Positions 1 to 7,340 of a stretch of DNA of 45,062 bases are shown piece after piece. A program made the translations under genes and the position numbers. This DNA comes from Pseudostreptobacillus hongkongensis (GTDB lineage Bacteria > Fusobacteriota > Fusobacteriia > Fusobacteriales > Leptotrichiaceae): contig NZ_LOHY01000082.1 in assembly GCF_001559795.1 (NCBI RefSeq), forward strand, positions 1 through 45,062, written 5' to 3'. The notes beneath the pieces are model-generated. The model saw only the letters and a list, made by a program, of their open reading frames with translations. It ran no database searches and was not told the origin of the DNA. Numbering within the stretch: the first letter of the stretch is position 1; each line of letters begins with the position of its first letter.

Positions 1-153
1 CATTTTGGTGTGGATTTTTCCATTTAAAAGTGTTATTTTATACCTTTTTTATTATATTTTTTGATATTTAAAAAGAGTAGAATTTAGATTATTTAATTTC
101 TAATTTTCTACCCTTTTTTTATAGTTAGAGCTATTTTTTATTGCAACAGCCCC
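1..153 (-). mobile_element. Left-edge insertion sequence, 5' end (partial)
   Basis: Positions 36-153 are repeated almost exactly, in inverted orientation, at 44944-45062. The outer tip reads GGGGCTGTTGCAA on the minus strand (141-153), which looks like the terminal inverted repeat of an IS. Inside is an imperfect hairpin: AAAGAGTAGAATTTAGAT at 70-87 faces a near-complement at about 97-120. A minus-strand ATG at 21-23 starts a reading frame (MEKSTPK) that leaves the window and could be the transposase. The element begins only 23 bp past the stop codon of the methyltransferase at 177. The IS family was not identified; both copies point outward and are cut by the window edges. Confidence 0.6.
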
Positions 154-176
154 AATCTATTTTAATATACTTATCT

Positions 177-971
177 TTAGATTTTACTATATACTGCTAT
201 CATATTATTCGCTTTTCTTATTATATATGCTAATGGTTTTAAGTATATAGGCATTCTTTCTTTCATCTTATCTGTTATATTTTCAATTTTTTCAAATCTA
301 TAATCATTACATAAGTCCACAAAATCTTTTTCAGATTCAACTCCCCATTTAAAAGGATTCTTCATCATTTTATTAACTTCATGTCTTTTTTGATTTTGTA
401 CTAATCTAATACTCATCAATTCTAAAATTAAATGTACATTTACAAATCTTTTAGCTATTTCATCAAAAAGAAATTTAACTTCACCTTTTCTAAAATATGG
501 TAAAACTCCTTCAACAATTACTAACACATTATTTTTATCATCTATTTTATCTATCCAAGAAAAATCTAATATAGAATTTGCAATATCAATAACCCTATCT
601 TTCTTTTTTATATATTTAGATCTTAGGTTTATAACATCTTCAAAGTCAAGATTATACCATTTTATTTTACCATTATCTAAACGTTCAAATCTATTATCTA
701 AACCACACCCTAAATTTAAGACAGTTATATCCGTATATTTATTTATAATCTCATGTGCATAATTATCTATGATTATAGTTCTTGCATTACATCCCCAAAT
801 ATTAAATTTACTCTTTATCTTATTTTCATAATCATAATCTATAGAGTCTATTATTTTAATTGCAGTCTCATCTATAAATCTAGGATTTTTACTCTTACTT
901 TCAATGTATCTAGAATATAATGGAATTAACAAAGTTTCACTAACGCCTTCTAATTTTACTTTTTCTTTCAT
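177..971 (-). CDS. Class I SAM-dependent O-methyltransferase, LCM/PPM (Tcm/PP2A leucine carboxyl methyltransferase-like) family
   Basis: Predicted 264-residue soluble methyltransferase. The N-terminus (ETLLIPLYSRYIESK, about residues 11-25) and the SAM-binding loop LNLGCGLDNRF (about 84-94), followed by the acidic WYNLDFEDV segment, are typical of the leucine carboxyl methyltransferase fold that methylates small hydroxyls or carboxyls. The segment VLVIVEGVLPYF (about 149-160) matches the conserved post-II EGVL(P/M)Y motif of the family. It is the last gene of the dut operon, 17 nt after dut, with a weak AGAGATGA ribosome site. No terminator of its own is seen because an IS starts 23 bp downstream. 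The substrate cannot be told from sequence; in bacteria such genes act on polyketides or unknown small molecules. Confidence 0.8.
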   Translation of the reverse strand: MKEKVKLEGVSETLLIPLYSRYIESKSKNPRFIDETAIKIIDSIDYDYENKIKSKFNIWGCNARTIIIDNYAHEIINKYTDITVLNLGCGLDNRFERLDNGKIKWYNLDFEDVINLRSKYIKKKDRVIDIANSILDFSWIDKIDDKNNVLVIVEGVLPYFRKGEVKFLFDEIAKRFVNVHLILELMSIRLVQNQKRHEVNKMMKNPFKWGVESEKDFVDLCNDYRFEKIENITDKMKERMPIYLKPLAYIIRKANNMIAVYSKI

Positions 972-988
972 AACTATTCATCTCTTTT

Positions 989-1426
989 CTATTTAGTTCC
1001 TGTACTTCCAAATCCTCCATGACCACGTTCAGAATCATTTAAATCTTCTACTTCTTCAAAATCTGCAGTAATATATGGCGCTATAACTATTTGTGCTATT
1101 CTTTGAAAATTTTCAACTACATAATCAACTTTACTATGATTATATAAAGCTACCATTATTTCTCCTCTATAATCAGAATCTATTACTCCTACTTTATTTG
1201 AAGGAGCTATACCATTTTTAAATGCTATACCACTTCTTGCATAAACAAGTCCTACGTATCCTTTAGGTATTTCCATAGAAATACCTGTTTTTATCATTAC
1301 AGTTTCTCCTGATTTTATTAAAGTATCACCTTCCATGCAAGCATAAAGATCAGCACCAGCTGCTTCTTGACTTCCATAAGTAGGTATTATAGCCTTAGTA
1401 TTTAATTTTTTAATTTTCACCTTCAT
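989..1426 (-). CDS. dut: Deoxyuridine 5'-triphosphate nucleotidohydrolase (dUTPase)
   Basis: Hydrolyses dUTP to dUMP and pyrophosphate, keeping uracil out of DNA and supplying dUMP for thymidylate synthesis. All five motifs of the homotrimeric dUTPase family are visible in the 145 residues: AAGADLYA (about 22-29), ARSGIA (about 63-68), GVIDSDYRGEI (about 79-89, with the catalytic Asp and Tyr), RIAQIVI (about 109-115) and the C-terminal glycine-rich arm GHGGFGSTG that closes over the substrate. The length is standard. The start codon overlaps the preceding gene by 17 nt, so translation is probably coupled. It sits in the operon driven from the promoter at about 4811-4839. Confidence 0.95.
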   Translation of the reverse strand: MKVKIKKLNTKAIIPTYGSQEAAGADLYACMEGDTLIKSGETVMIKTGISMEIPKGYVGLVYARSGIAFKNGIAPSNKVGVIDSDYRGEIMVALYNHSKVDYVVENFQRIAQIVIAPYITADFEEVEDLNDSERGHGGFGSTGTK

Positions 1427-1841
1427 TATCTTCTCTACCTTTCTTAGTTGTTATCTTCTTAATATCTTTAAATAGAGTCCAATAACCAGCTAATATACCT
1501 AAAAATATTAAAATTATTATAGTCAATTCACTTCTTTTAAAACCTATCATTCTTTCAAGAACAAAGTATATTCCTAATAATAGAATTACCGGAGATAATA
1601 TTGTATAAGCAAAACCTGTTGCAAAAGATAAATATTTATGTAATCTATTCTTTTTAGAATAACTGTTTCTTTTCTTTTCGTTTTCTATTATATCTTCTCT
1701 TATTTCATCTCCATCTTCATCTATACTAGTTTCAAGATAACTTTGACTAAGTCTTTTTCTTTCATCTTCAACTGATTCAAATTTAGTATTTGATAATAAT
1801 TCACTAAATTCAAATTCTTTTAAATCCTCAATTTTTTTCAT
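1410..1841 (-). CDS. Small two-TM membrane protein, AtpZ/AtpI-like (putative F0F1-ATPase gene 1 family)
   Basis: A 143-residue protein with a charged, coiled N-terminal half (about residues 1-65, acidic with many Lys/Glu) followed by two hydrophobic segments (about 70-92 and 104-122) joined by a short loop, and a basic tail. The hairpin with internal glycines and a proline resembles the small AtpZ/ATPase_gene1 family, but the match is by general shape only and there is no atp operon here. The gene lies between the YqeM-like methyltransferase (9 nt gap) and dut (17 nt overlap), so it is co-transcribed with them. Treat it as a membrane protein of unknown role. Confidence 0.6.
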   Translation of the reverse strand: MKKIEDLKEFEFSELLSNTKFESVEDERKRLSQSYLETSIDEDGDEIREDIIENEKKRNSYSKKNRLHKYLSFATGFAYTILSPVILLLGIYFVLERMIGFKRSELTIIILIFLGILAGYWTLFKDIKKITTKKGREDNEGEN

Positions 1842-1850
1842 AATTGCCTC

Positions 1851-2552
1851 CTATTTTTTACACACTAAAAATATTCTAGATTCTCCATATTCAGAATTTC
1901 TAGCACTATCATATATTTCAAATCCTATTTTCCTAACTTCTTCTAGTATCTTATCTGTATCAAAAATAGTTTTTTCATGTATTTCTGTATACTTATTATA
2001 CACACCATTTTCTTTTGCAAATATAACCATATCTATAATATGCTTAAATTTAGATTTTTTATCATGTTTCATTATACAAGTATATTCCTCTGTATCATCT
2101 ATAAATAAATCATTTTCAAACATTTCATCAAATATACCTTCTTCAACAAAATCAAATATGAATATACCCTCTTCTTTTAAACTTTCATATACTAATTTCA
2201 AAAAGTTAATAAACTCTTTAAAACTATTGAAATAATTTACAGTATCAAAATTACACATAATAAAATCATAATCTTTACCTACTGAATTTTTAGTAATATC
2301 AATCTTATTAAACTCTATATTTTCATATTTATTTCTAGCTATATCTAACATATCATCTGATATATCAAAAGCATGAACTTCATGACCATCTGCTGAAAAT
2401 AAATATGAAAGCTTACCAGTACCACAACCAAGGTCAGCTATTTTTAATTTAGAATTCTTATTAATATATGTTTTTAAAAATTTATACCATGAGTTATAGT
2501 CTACAAAATCCATAAACTCATCATAAATATGTGCAAATTTTTTATGTATCAT
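1851..2552 (-). CDS. YqeM-like class I SAM-dependent methyltransferase
   Basis: A 233-residue soluble methyltransferase. The opening FAHIYDEFMDFVDYNSWYKF is characteristic of the YqeM group. Motif I is IADLGCGTGKLSYLF (about residues 39-53), the acidic ribose-binding residue lies in HAFDISDDMLDIA (about 60-72), and motif IV is FIMCNFDTVNYF (about 96-107). The substrate is unknown; in Firmicutes the relative often lies with ribosome-maturation genes, which is not the case here. Its ATG overlaps the glmM stop codon as ATGA, a sign of translational coupling. Confidence 0.85.
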   Translation of the reverse strand: MIHKKFAHIYDEFMDFVDYNSWYKFLKTYINKNSKLKIADLGCGTGKLSYLFSADGHEVHAFDISDDMLDIARNKYENIEFNKIDITKNSVGKDYDFIMCNFDTVNYFNSFKEFINFLKLVYESLKEEGIFIFDFVEEGIFDEMFENDLFIDDTEEYTCIMKHDKKSKFKHIIDMVIFAKENGVYNKYTEIHEKTIFDTDKILEEVRKIGFEIYDSARNSEYGESRIFLVCKK

Positions 2553-3910
2553 AGTAACTCTTCCTTAACTTTTTCTACTACTTCATTTAAAATTTTATCT
2601 ACTATTTCATCAGTTTTAGCTTCAACCATTACTCTTATTAAATTTTCCGTACCTGATGCCCTAACTAAAATTCTTCCATTTCCATATATTTCTTCTTCTT
2701 TTTCATATATAAAATTCATTAAATTTTCATTTTTATCCCAGTTAAATTTCTTTTCTTTATCAACAATAACATTAATCATTTTTTGTGGCCATAAAGTAAC
2801 TTCTTTTCTTAACTCACTTAATTTTTTACCTGTTTCAATAAATGCTTGCATTAATTGTATACTACTTAATATTCCGTCTCCTGTTGTGTTATAGTCAAGC
2901 ATTATTACATGTCCTGATTGTTCTCCACCAAGATTTAAACCTTGCTCTCTCATCTTTTCAAGAACATATCTATCTCCAACATTTGCTCTTATTAATCTTA
3001 TTCCGTTTTCTTCTAGATATTTTTCAACCCCCATATTACTTTGAACAGTCGTTACAACTTTATTTGAATTCAACATATTTTTCTTTAATAAATTCATAGC
3101 TATTATACTTATTATAATATCACCATCTAAAATTTCTCCTTGTTCATCAACTGCAATTAATCTATCAGCATCACCATCATAAGCTATTCCCATATCAGCT
3201 TCAAATACTTTTACTGCTTGACACAATTTTTCAGGGTGTGTTGATCCACATTTTAAATTAATATTCTTACCAGTCGGTGTATTATTTATTACAACAACTT
3301 CTGCACCTAAATTTTGTAAAACTTTAGCTGCCACCCTATATGAAGCTCCATTTGCTGTATCTACAACAACTTTATATCCTGAAAAAGAAGTCTTAACTGT
3401 AGATTGTAAGAACTTTCTATACATTTTCATATCATCTTCAACATATATAAATCTTCCTAATTTTTCACCACTTGCTAAATGTTGCATTAAAAATTCTCTA
3501 TTATCCATTAGGCTTTCAATTTCTTCTTCTACTTCATCATTTAACTTATATCCTAAATTTGAAAATATTTTAATCCCATTATCTTTTATAGGATTATGTG
3601 AAGCTGAAATCATTATACCTGCATCAGCATTTAATATTCTTGTAAGATAACTAACACCCGGTGTTGGTAAAACTCCAACAAAATCAATATTAACTCCCAT
3701 AGAAGTAAGTCCTGCAGATAAAGCTGATCTAATCATATACCCTGAAATTCTTGTATCTGTACCAAGTATAATTTTAGGTTTAGACTCTCCTTCTTTATTT
3801 TTCTTTAAATAATATCCTAAAGCAAGTCCAAGATTAGTTACTAAATCTATATTTAAATCTTTATTAGCTTCACCTCTTATACCATCTGTTCCAAAATATT
3901 TTCTTGCCAT
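2549..3910 (-). CDS. glmM: Phosphoglucosamine mutase
   Basis: Interconverts glucosamine-6-phosphate and glucosamine-1-phosphate, the step towards UDP-GlcNAc for peptidoglycan. The 453-residue protein shows FGTDGIRG at the N-terminus, the phosphoserine loop ISASHNP (catalytic Ser about residue 104), the Mg-binding DGDADR loop (about 240) and the C-terminal phosphate-binding RASGTENLIRVMVE. The longest open frame begins eight codons upstream, but the start was set at MARKYFG (3910) because GAAAGGAAG lies at the right distance before it. The ribosome site is inside the last codons of the upstream regulator gene, one base away, so the two are likely coupled. Confidence 0.96.
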   Translation of the reverse strand: MARKYFGTDGIRGEANKDLNIDLVTNLGLALGYYLKKNKEGESKPKIILGTDTRISGYMIRSALSAGLTSMGVNIDFVGVLPTPGVSYLTRILNADAGIMISASHNPIKDNGIKIFSNLGYKLNDEVEEEIESLMDNREFLMQHLASGEKLGRFIYVEDDMKMYRKFLQSTVKTSFSGYKVVVDTANGASYRVAAKVLQNLGAEVVVINNTPTGKNINLKCGSTHPEKLCQAVKVFEADMGIAYDGDADRLIAVDEQGEILDGDIIISIIAMNLLKKNMLNSNKVVTTVQSNMGVEKYLEENGIRLIRANVGDRYVLEKMREQGLNLGGEQSGHVIMLDYNTTGDGILSSIQLMQAFIETGKKLSELRKEVTLWPQKMINVIVDKEKKFNWDKNENLMNFIYEKEEEIYGNGRILVRASGTENLIRVMVEAKTDEIVDKILNEVVEKVKEELL

Positions 3911-3911
3911 A

Positions 3912-4541
3912 TTACTTCCTTTCTTTAATTTCAAAACTTCCTGAATAAATTCCTATTATTTCTAATTTTTTCTGTTCATTCTTATTTAAAAGTTGACTTT
4001 TTTTATTTTTTTCTATATATCTAATAATTATTTTATCATCAATTTCTTCAAGTATTGCAATATCTATACTATCTTTATACTTTAACAAGTAAACCTCATT
4101 ATTATATTTAAGCTCATTACTAAATTCAAAAAATATGCTAATCCCTTTTTTAAACGTAGGTTCTAAATCTGTTGTTAAAATATATACATAAGCTAAATTT
4201 TCTACATTATACATTGTATTAATCATTATAATTTTTTTATCAGAAAAATCATATTTAAACCCTTTATTAGTATATTTACCTAAAAGTTTTATTCCTTTTT
4301 CTTCTTTTTCTATCAAATAACCTCTTCTATATATTTCATATTTTTGTATAAGTAACATATCTTCTTCAGATATTTTTAATATCCTAATTAAATCTTTCAA
4401 AAGATTTTTTGAAGGACTTTTTTTATTATTTACAACATTACTAATATACTGGGGCGTTACAGATAAAATTTCTGCTATTAAATGTTGACTCATATTACTA
4501 TTTTTTAAATATGTAGATATTATTTCTCCTGTTGTACGCAT
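3912..4541 (-). CDS. XRE-family regulator with degenerate S24/LexA-like C-terminal domain
   Basis: A 209-residue protein. Residues 5-58 form a Cro/CI-type helix-turn-helix (SQHLIAEILSVTPQYISNVVN). The C-terminal half resembles the LexA/CI peptidase S24 fold: TDLEPTFKKGISIFFEF sits where self-cleaving repressors have D-S-M-E-P-T-x-x-x-G-D. The Ser nucleophile is replaced by Asp and no clear catalytic Lys follows, so self-cleavage is not expected. It is probably a transcription factor whose C-terminal domain serves for dimerisation or sensing. It is encoded between the DUF1858 redox protein (7 nt upstream) and glmM (1 nt downstream); target and signal are unknown. Confidence 0.75.
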   Translation of the reverse strand: MRTTGEIISTYLKNSNMSQHLIAEILSVTPQYISNVVNNKKSPSKNLLKDLIRILKISEEDMLLIQKYEIYRRGYLIEKEEKGIKLLGKYTNKGFKYDFSDKKIIMINTMYNVENLAYVYILTTDLEPTFKKGISIFFEFSNELKYNNEVYLLKYKDSIDIAILEEIDDKIIIRYIEKNKKSQLLNKNEQKKLEIIGIYSGSFEIKERK

Positions 4542-4548
4542 ATATCAC

Positions 4549-4791
4549 CTATCCTTGAGAATTCTTAAGCTTTTCTTCCTCTTCTTCAGCCATTTCTATA
4601 ATCATATTTATTTCTTCCAATATTATATCCGGATCTAAACCGTGTAATTCTATACCTTCTCCTATAGTTTCAGCACTAGAAATTATACATCCTCCACATC
4701 CTAGCCCATAACGCATTAATATATGTGCTACTATAGGATATTGCTCTACCACTTCATCTATATTCATGTCTTCATGAACTCTTATTTTCAC
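4549..4791 (-). CDS. DUF1858 redox-disulfide protein (hybrid-cluster-associated type)
   Basis: An 80-residue soluble protein matching the DUF1858 domain. It has an N-terminal MKIRVHEDMNIDEVVEQYP segment, then ILMRYGLGCGGCIISSAETI carrying the CxxC pair (Cys-Gly-Gly-Cys at about residues 32-35), and an acidic C-terminal helix. Family members are small redox-active disulfide proteins often found near hybrid-cluster protein genes in anaerobes; no such gene is visible here. It is the first gene of the seven-gene operon, with AGGTGATA as ribosome site and a consensus promoter just upstream. Confidence 0.88.
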   Translation of the reverse strand: MKIRVHEDMNIDEVVEQYPIVAHILMRYGLGCGGCIISSAETIGEGIELHGLDPDIILEEINMIIEMAEEEEEKLKNSQG

Positions 4792-4810
4792 ATTATCACC
4801 TCATAGCTAT

Positions 4811-4839
4811 ATTATACACTTTATATATGTTTTTGTAAA
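4811..4839 (-). promoter_or_regulatory. Sigma-70 promoter of the DUF1858-regulator-glmM-yqeM-dut operon
   Basis: On the minus strand, -35 TTTACA (4834-4839) and -10 TATAAT (4811-4816) are separated by 17 bp. Transcription would start near 4804, about 12 nt before the ATG of the DUF1858 gene. Confidence 0.8.
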
Positions 4840-4865
4840 TAAAAAGGTAGATTTTAACCTACCTA
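4840..4865 (-). terminator. Intrinsic terminator after the 144-residue membrane protein gene
   Basis: Minus-strand stem AGGTAG/CTACCT (4859-4864 with 4845-4850) with an 8-nt loop and a U-run. It directly abuts the -35 of the next operon's promoter. Confidence 0.7.
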
Positions 4866-4867
4866 AG

Positions 4868-5302
4868 TTATCTATACATATTAAATATTTTATATATTTG
4901 ATATTTTGAAAAATATGTTAGAGGAATACATCCTAAAATTATTATTAATCCAAGTATTATATTATTTCTTACATATGGTATTAAACTAACAACACTTAAA
5001 ATTACTCCTAAAATTATTATGTATATAACGATCCAAACACATAATTTACCTATTTTTTGAATAAATGTTGGATTTTCTAATAACATTAACCTAGAAATAA
5101 CTGTAAGTAAATTATCTATTAAACTTACTCCTGTAAATATTGCAGCTATTAAAAGTAAAATATATCCTAAAAATAAGGCCAGATCATCATTAATTCCTAT
5201 CCCTAAATATTTCAAATCTTCAACAAAGCTAAGTGGGAATCTTTGGAAAAGTAAAATAAATATTAACATTTTCATAATATCATACATTTTTAATTTTTTC
5301 AT
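4868..5302 (-). CDS. Hypothetical integral membrane protein (about four TM segments)
   Basis: The 144-residue protein is not recognised. Hydrophobic stretches lie at about residues 9-20, 42-62, 86-108 and 112-130, with a basic N-terminus (MKKLKMYDIMK). No motif suggests an enzyme. It has a clear AAGGAG ribosome site at about 5306. The hairpin of the upstream gene lies immediately before it, so it is either expressed by read-through of that terminator or only weakly. A proper terminator follows. Its neighbour upstream is also a small membrane protein, so the two may work together, but nothing in the sequence proves it. Confidence 0.6.
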   Translation of the reverse strand: MKKLKMYDIMKMLIFILLFQRFPLSFVEDLKYLGIGINDDLALFLGYILLLIAAIFTGVSLIDNLLTVISRLMLLENPTFIQKIGKLCVWIVIYIIILGVILSVVSLIPYVRNNIILGLIIILGCIPLTYFSKYQIYKIFNMYR

Positions 5303-5315
5303 ATTTCTCCTTTGT

Positions 5316-5339
5316 AAAAAGGCTACATTTGTAGCCTTT
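5316..5339 (-). terminator. Intrinsic terminator between two small membrane-protein genes
   Basis: Perfect 9-bp stem AAAGGCTAC/GTAGCCTTT (5331-5339 with 5318-5326), a 4-nt loop and a U-run. It lies within 38 nt between two co-directional genes, so it probably attenuates the downstream one. Confidence 0.8.
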
Positions 5340-5340
5340 A

Positions 5341-5820
5341 TTATTTTATTTCTTCTGTTTCTTTAATTTCTGTAGCTTCTTCAGCTTTACTTTCTTTAAA
5401 ACTAGTTGATTTTTTACCTGAATAAACCTCAAATACAGTTATAGCTAAAACTCCTAATATCCCAACTAAAACTAATATTATACCCCAAGAATATGATAAA
5501 TTCTTAGTTATTAAACCACTAATAATACCCCATTTTTCTGTAAGGTTAGAAATTTTACCTCTAATAACAAATAAAATTGAAATAGTTAAAATAAGATTTA
5601 AAACATTAAATATTATACCTAATTTATCTTGTAAATTTTCATTTAAATAAATAGGGTAAGCTGAAAGTAATACAACTAATAATGCAGGTATTAAACCTTT
5701 AAACCCAAAGTTAATTAATGTTAAATATAGAGTTGTATCCCCAATATTTAATGAAAGTAATGGACTTAAAATCCCTATAGCTGTTAAGGCTAAAAATCCT
5801 TTTTTTATATTTTTAATCAT
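5341..5820 (-). CDS. Hypothetical membrane protein (about four TM segments, acidic C-tail)
   Basis: The 159-residue protein is not recognised. It has a basic N-terminus (MIKNIKKGF), hydrophobic segments at about residues 9-24, 36-58, 67-86 and 105-130, then a hydrophilic tail ending in EEATEIKETEEIK. The start was placed at 5820, not at the longest open frame, because GGAGGAGAAG precedes this ATG. The start overlaps the end of the HAD phosphatase gene by 8 nt, so translation is probably coupled. No enzymatic motif is seen. Confidence 0.65.
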   Translation of the reverse strand: MIKNIKKGFLALTAIGILSPLLSLNIGDTTLYLTLINFGFKGLIPALLVVLLSAYPIYLNENLQDKLGIIFNVLNLILTISILFVIRGKISNLTEKWGIISGLITKNLSYSWGIILVLVGILGVLAITVFEVYSGKKSTSFKESKAEEATEIKETEEIK

Positions 5821-6562
5821 TCTTCTCCTCCAAATTAAAATATTTGACTGTTCCATCTAAAAGATATATCATATCTTTTCTTTCAACAACAATCTGTATT
5901 CTTTTCTTAAGATCTTCATCACTTTGTATTTTTTCGAAAAGTCTTTTTGCTGGATTAATTGCAACAGGATAACCAACTTTGATAAACATACCAAGATCCC
6001 CTGTAGTATCTCCATAAGCATAAGATTTTTCTAAATCTATATCATATTTCTTTACAAAATCATCAATAGCTTTAAATTTACTACCACTATCCCACATAGG
6101 CGTTAATTCCCCATTATATCTTCCATCTTTATCAGTATGATAAACTGTTGCTATATAATCATGTGCATGTAATTTTTTAGCCATCTTTTCAACTAAAAAC
6201 ATTGGTGACCCTGAAATAATAATAACTAAATGACCAAGTCTTAAATGTTCTTTTATTTTTTCTCTTGAATAAGTATAAATTTTTTCTGATTTTTGTTCTA
6301 TGACACGATTTGCAACATAGTCAATATCAGAATTAGGTATTTTACTTAAATACTTTATATAATTATCTACTAATTCATCAAGATACTCATCATAAGAACC
6401 ACGACGTTCTTCCCATTTTTGGAACTTATTCTTAATTCCACCAACAAAAGTAGCTTCATCAATAAAATCATATTTTATAAGCATCTTAAAGTGCTCTATA
6501 AGCAATGAATTTCTAAATATAGTTCCATCAACATCAAAAAAAGCAGCTATTCTTTTAGACAT
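5813..6562 (-). CDS. HAD-superfamily IB hydrolase (SerB/CicA-like phosphatase)
   Basis: A 249-residue soluble phosphatase of the HAD-IB group (phosphoserine-phosphatase-like). Motif I is FFDVDGT (nucleophile Asp10, acid/base Asp12), motif II is IIISGSP (about 137-143), the conserved Lys follows in GSKFKAI (about 187-193), and motif IV is YGDTTGD (about 209-215). A helical cap lies between motifs I and II. The substrate is not predictable; relatives dephosphorylate phosphoserine, lipids or other small phosphoesters. The start at MSKR is supported by GGAGGTGCTT; earlier in-frame ATGs lack a ribosome site. The gene is led by a consensus promoter and followed, overlapping, by a membrane protein. 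Confidence 0.85.
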   Translation of the reverse strand: MSKRIAAFFDVDGTIFRNSLLIEHFKMLIKYDFIDEATFVGGIKNKFQKWEERRGSYDEYLDELVDNYIKYLSKIPNSDIDYVANRVIEQKSEKIYTYSREKIKEHLRLGHLVIIISGSPMFLVEKMAKKLHAHDYIATVYHTDKDGRYNGELTPMWDSGSKFKAIDDFVKKYDIDLEKSYAYGDTTGDLGMFIKVGYPVAINPAKRLFEKIQSDEDLKKRIQIVVERKDMIYLLDGTVKYFNLEEKND

Positions 6563-6583
6563 AAGCACCTCCATATTATTAAT

Positions 6584-6612
6584 ATTATACATTATATCAT
6601 TTAAAAATTCAA
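6584..6612 (-). promoter_or_regulatory. Sigma-70 promoter of the HAD phosphatase operon
   Basis: Minus strand: -35 TTGAAT (6607-6612), 17-bp spacer, -10 TATAAT (6584-6589). A second TATAAT-like hexamer overlaps the spacer. Confidence 0.75.
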
Positions 6613-6628
6613 ATCATATAATTATCGT

Positions 6629-7225
6629 CTATTTGTGTTTTTGTTTTTCAACGCTTCCATCTTGTAAATATCTTGTATATTCACCTACTTTAATATTATC
6701 CTTATATTTCCCTTCTTCATAAGAATTTTTAACACCTTTATTGTAGTATTCTATTAAATAGTCACCTTCTTTTTTAGATTTTACATATCTACCTAATTCT
6801 ATTACTTCACTATCTCCTGATTTAAACATAGCTACATAATCTCCGTCTTTAAATCCATTTACATACATACCTACTTCATTGCTATAATTATCATTTTCAG
6901 TATTTGAATTCAAAAAATCTATACCATAAGATAATACATATTCTCCATTTTTAACTCCATTATTATATGTACCTGTTTCAAGCTGCCAAACTCTTATTCC
7001 TTCGGATTCATTTTCTTCAGATTTATCACAACTATATTCACCAGTTTTTTTACCTTTTTTATATGTACCATTTTCTATAGAACCATCTACATATTCTATA
7101 GTATAATCACCTTCTTTTACTCCCTTAGATATCTTAACATTTTCTTTCTTTATAGCTACATCACAGAAACTATATGAAAGTACTGAAAAAATAAGAAACA
7201 AGAATATATATATTTTTTTATACAC
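6629..7225 (-). CDS. Secreted MORN/YwqK-like repeat protein
   Basis: A 198-residue exported protein. Residues 1-21 are a signal peptide (MYKKIYIFLFLIFSVLSYSF, cleavage near the Cys/Asp). The rest is at least five imperfect repeats of the form G-x-Y-x-x-G-x-K-x-G-x-Y, for example GTYKKGKKTGEY, GTYNNGVKNGEY, GMYVNGFKDGDY, GRYVKSKKEGDY and GKYKDNIKVGEY. This is the MORN_2/YwqK antitoxin-like repeat, common in families of secreted Fusobacteria and Bacteroidetes proteins. The function is unknown; the repeats form a beta-rich surface. It is a single-gene unit with its own consensus promoter. Confidence 0.8.
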   Translation of the reverse strand: MYKKIYIFLFLIFSVLSYSFCDVAIKKENVKISKGVKEGDYTIEYVDGSIENGTYKKGKKTGEYSCDKSEENESEGIRVWQLETGTYNNGVKNGEYVLSYGIDFLNSNTENDNYSNEVGMYVNGFKDGDYVAMFKSGDSEVIELGRYVKSKKEGDYLIEYYNKGVKNSYEEGKYKDNIKVGEYTRYLQDGSVEKQKHK

Positions 7226-7251
7226 AGAACCAACTCCTTTCTTGTTGGTAT

Positions 7252-7280
7252 ATTTTACCTATGAATTAAGAAAAAGTCAA
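7252..7280 (-). promoter_or_regulatory. Sigma-70 promoter of the MORN-repeat gene
   Basis: Minus strand: -35 TTGACT (7275-7280), 17-bp spacer, -10 TAAAAT (7252-7257). It sits just after the PBP terminator. Confidence 0.75.
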
Positions 7281-7282
7281 TA

Positions 7283-7334
7283 CAAAAAAACATATACCCT
7301 AAAACTTACTATTATAAAGTTTCTGGGTATATGT
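7283..7334 (-). terminator. Strong intrinsic terminator after the PBP1A gene
   Basis: Ten-bp perfect stem ACATATACCC/GGGTATATGT (7325-7334 with 7290-7299), further pairing inside the loop, and a U7 run. Confidence 0.85.
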
Positions 7335-7340
7335 ATCTAA

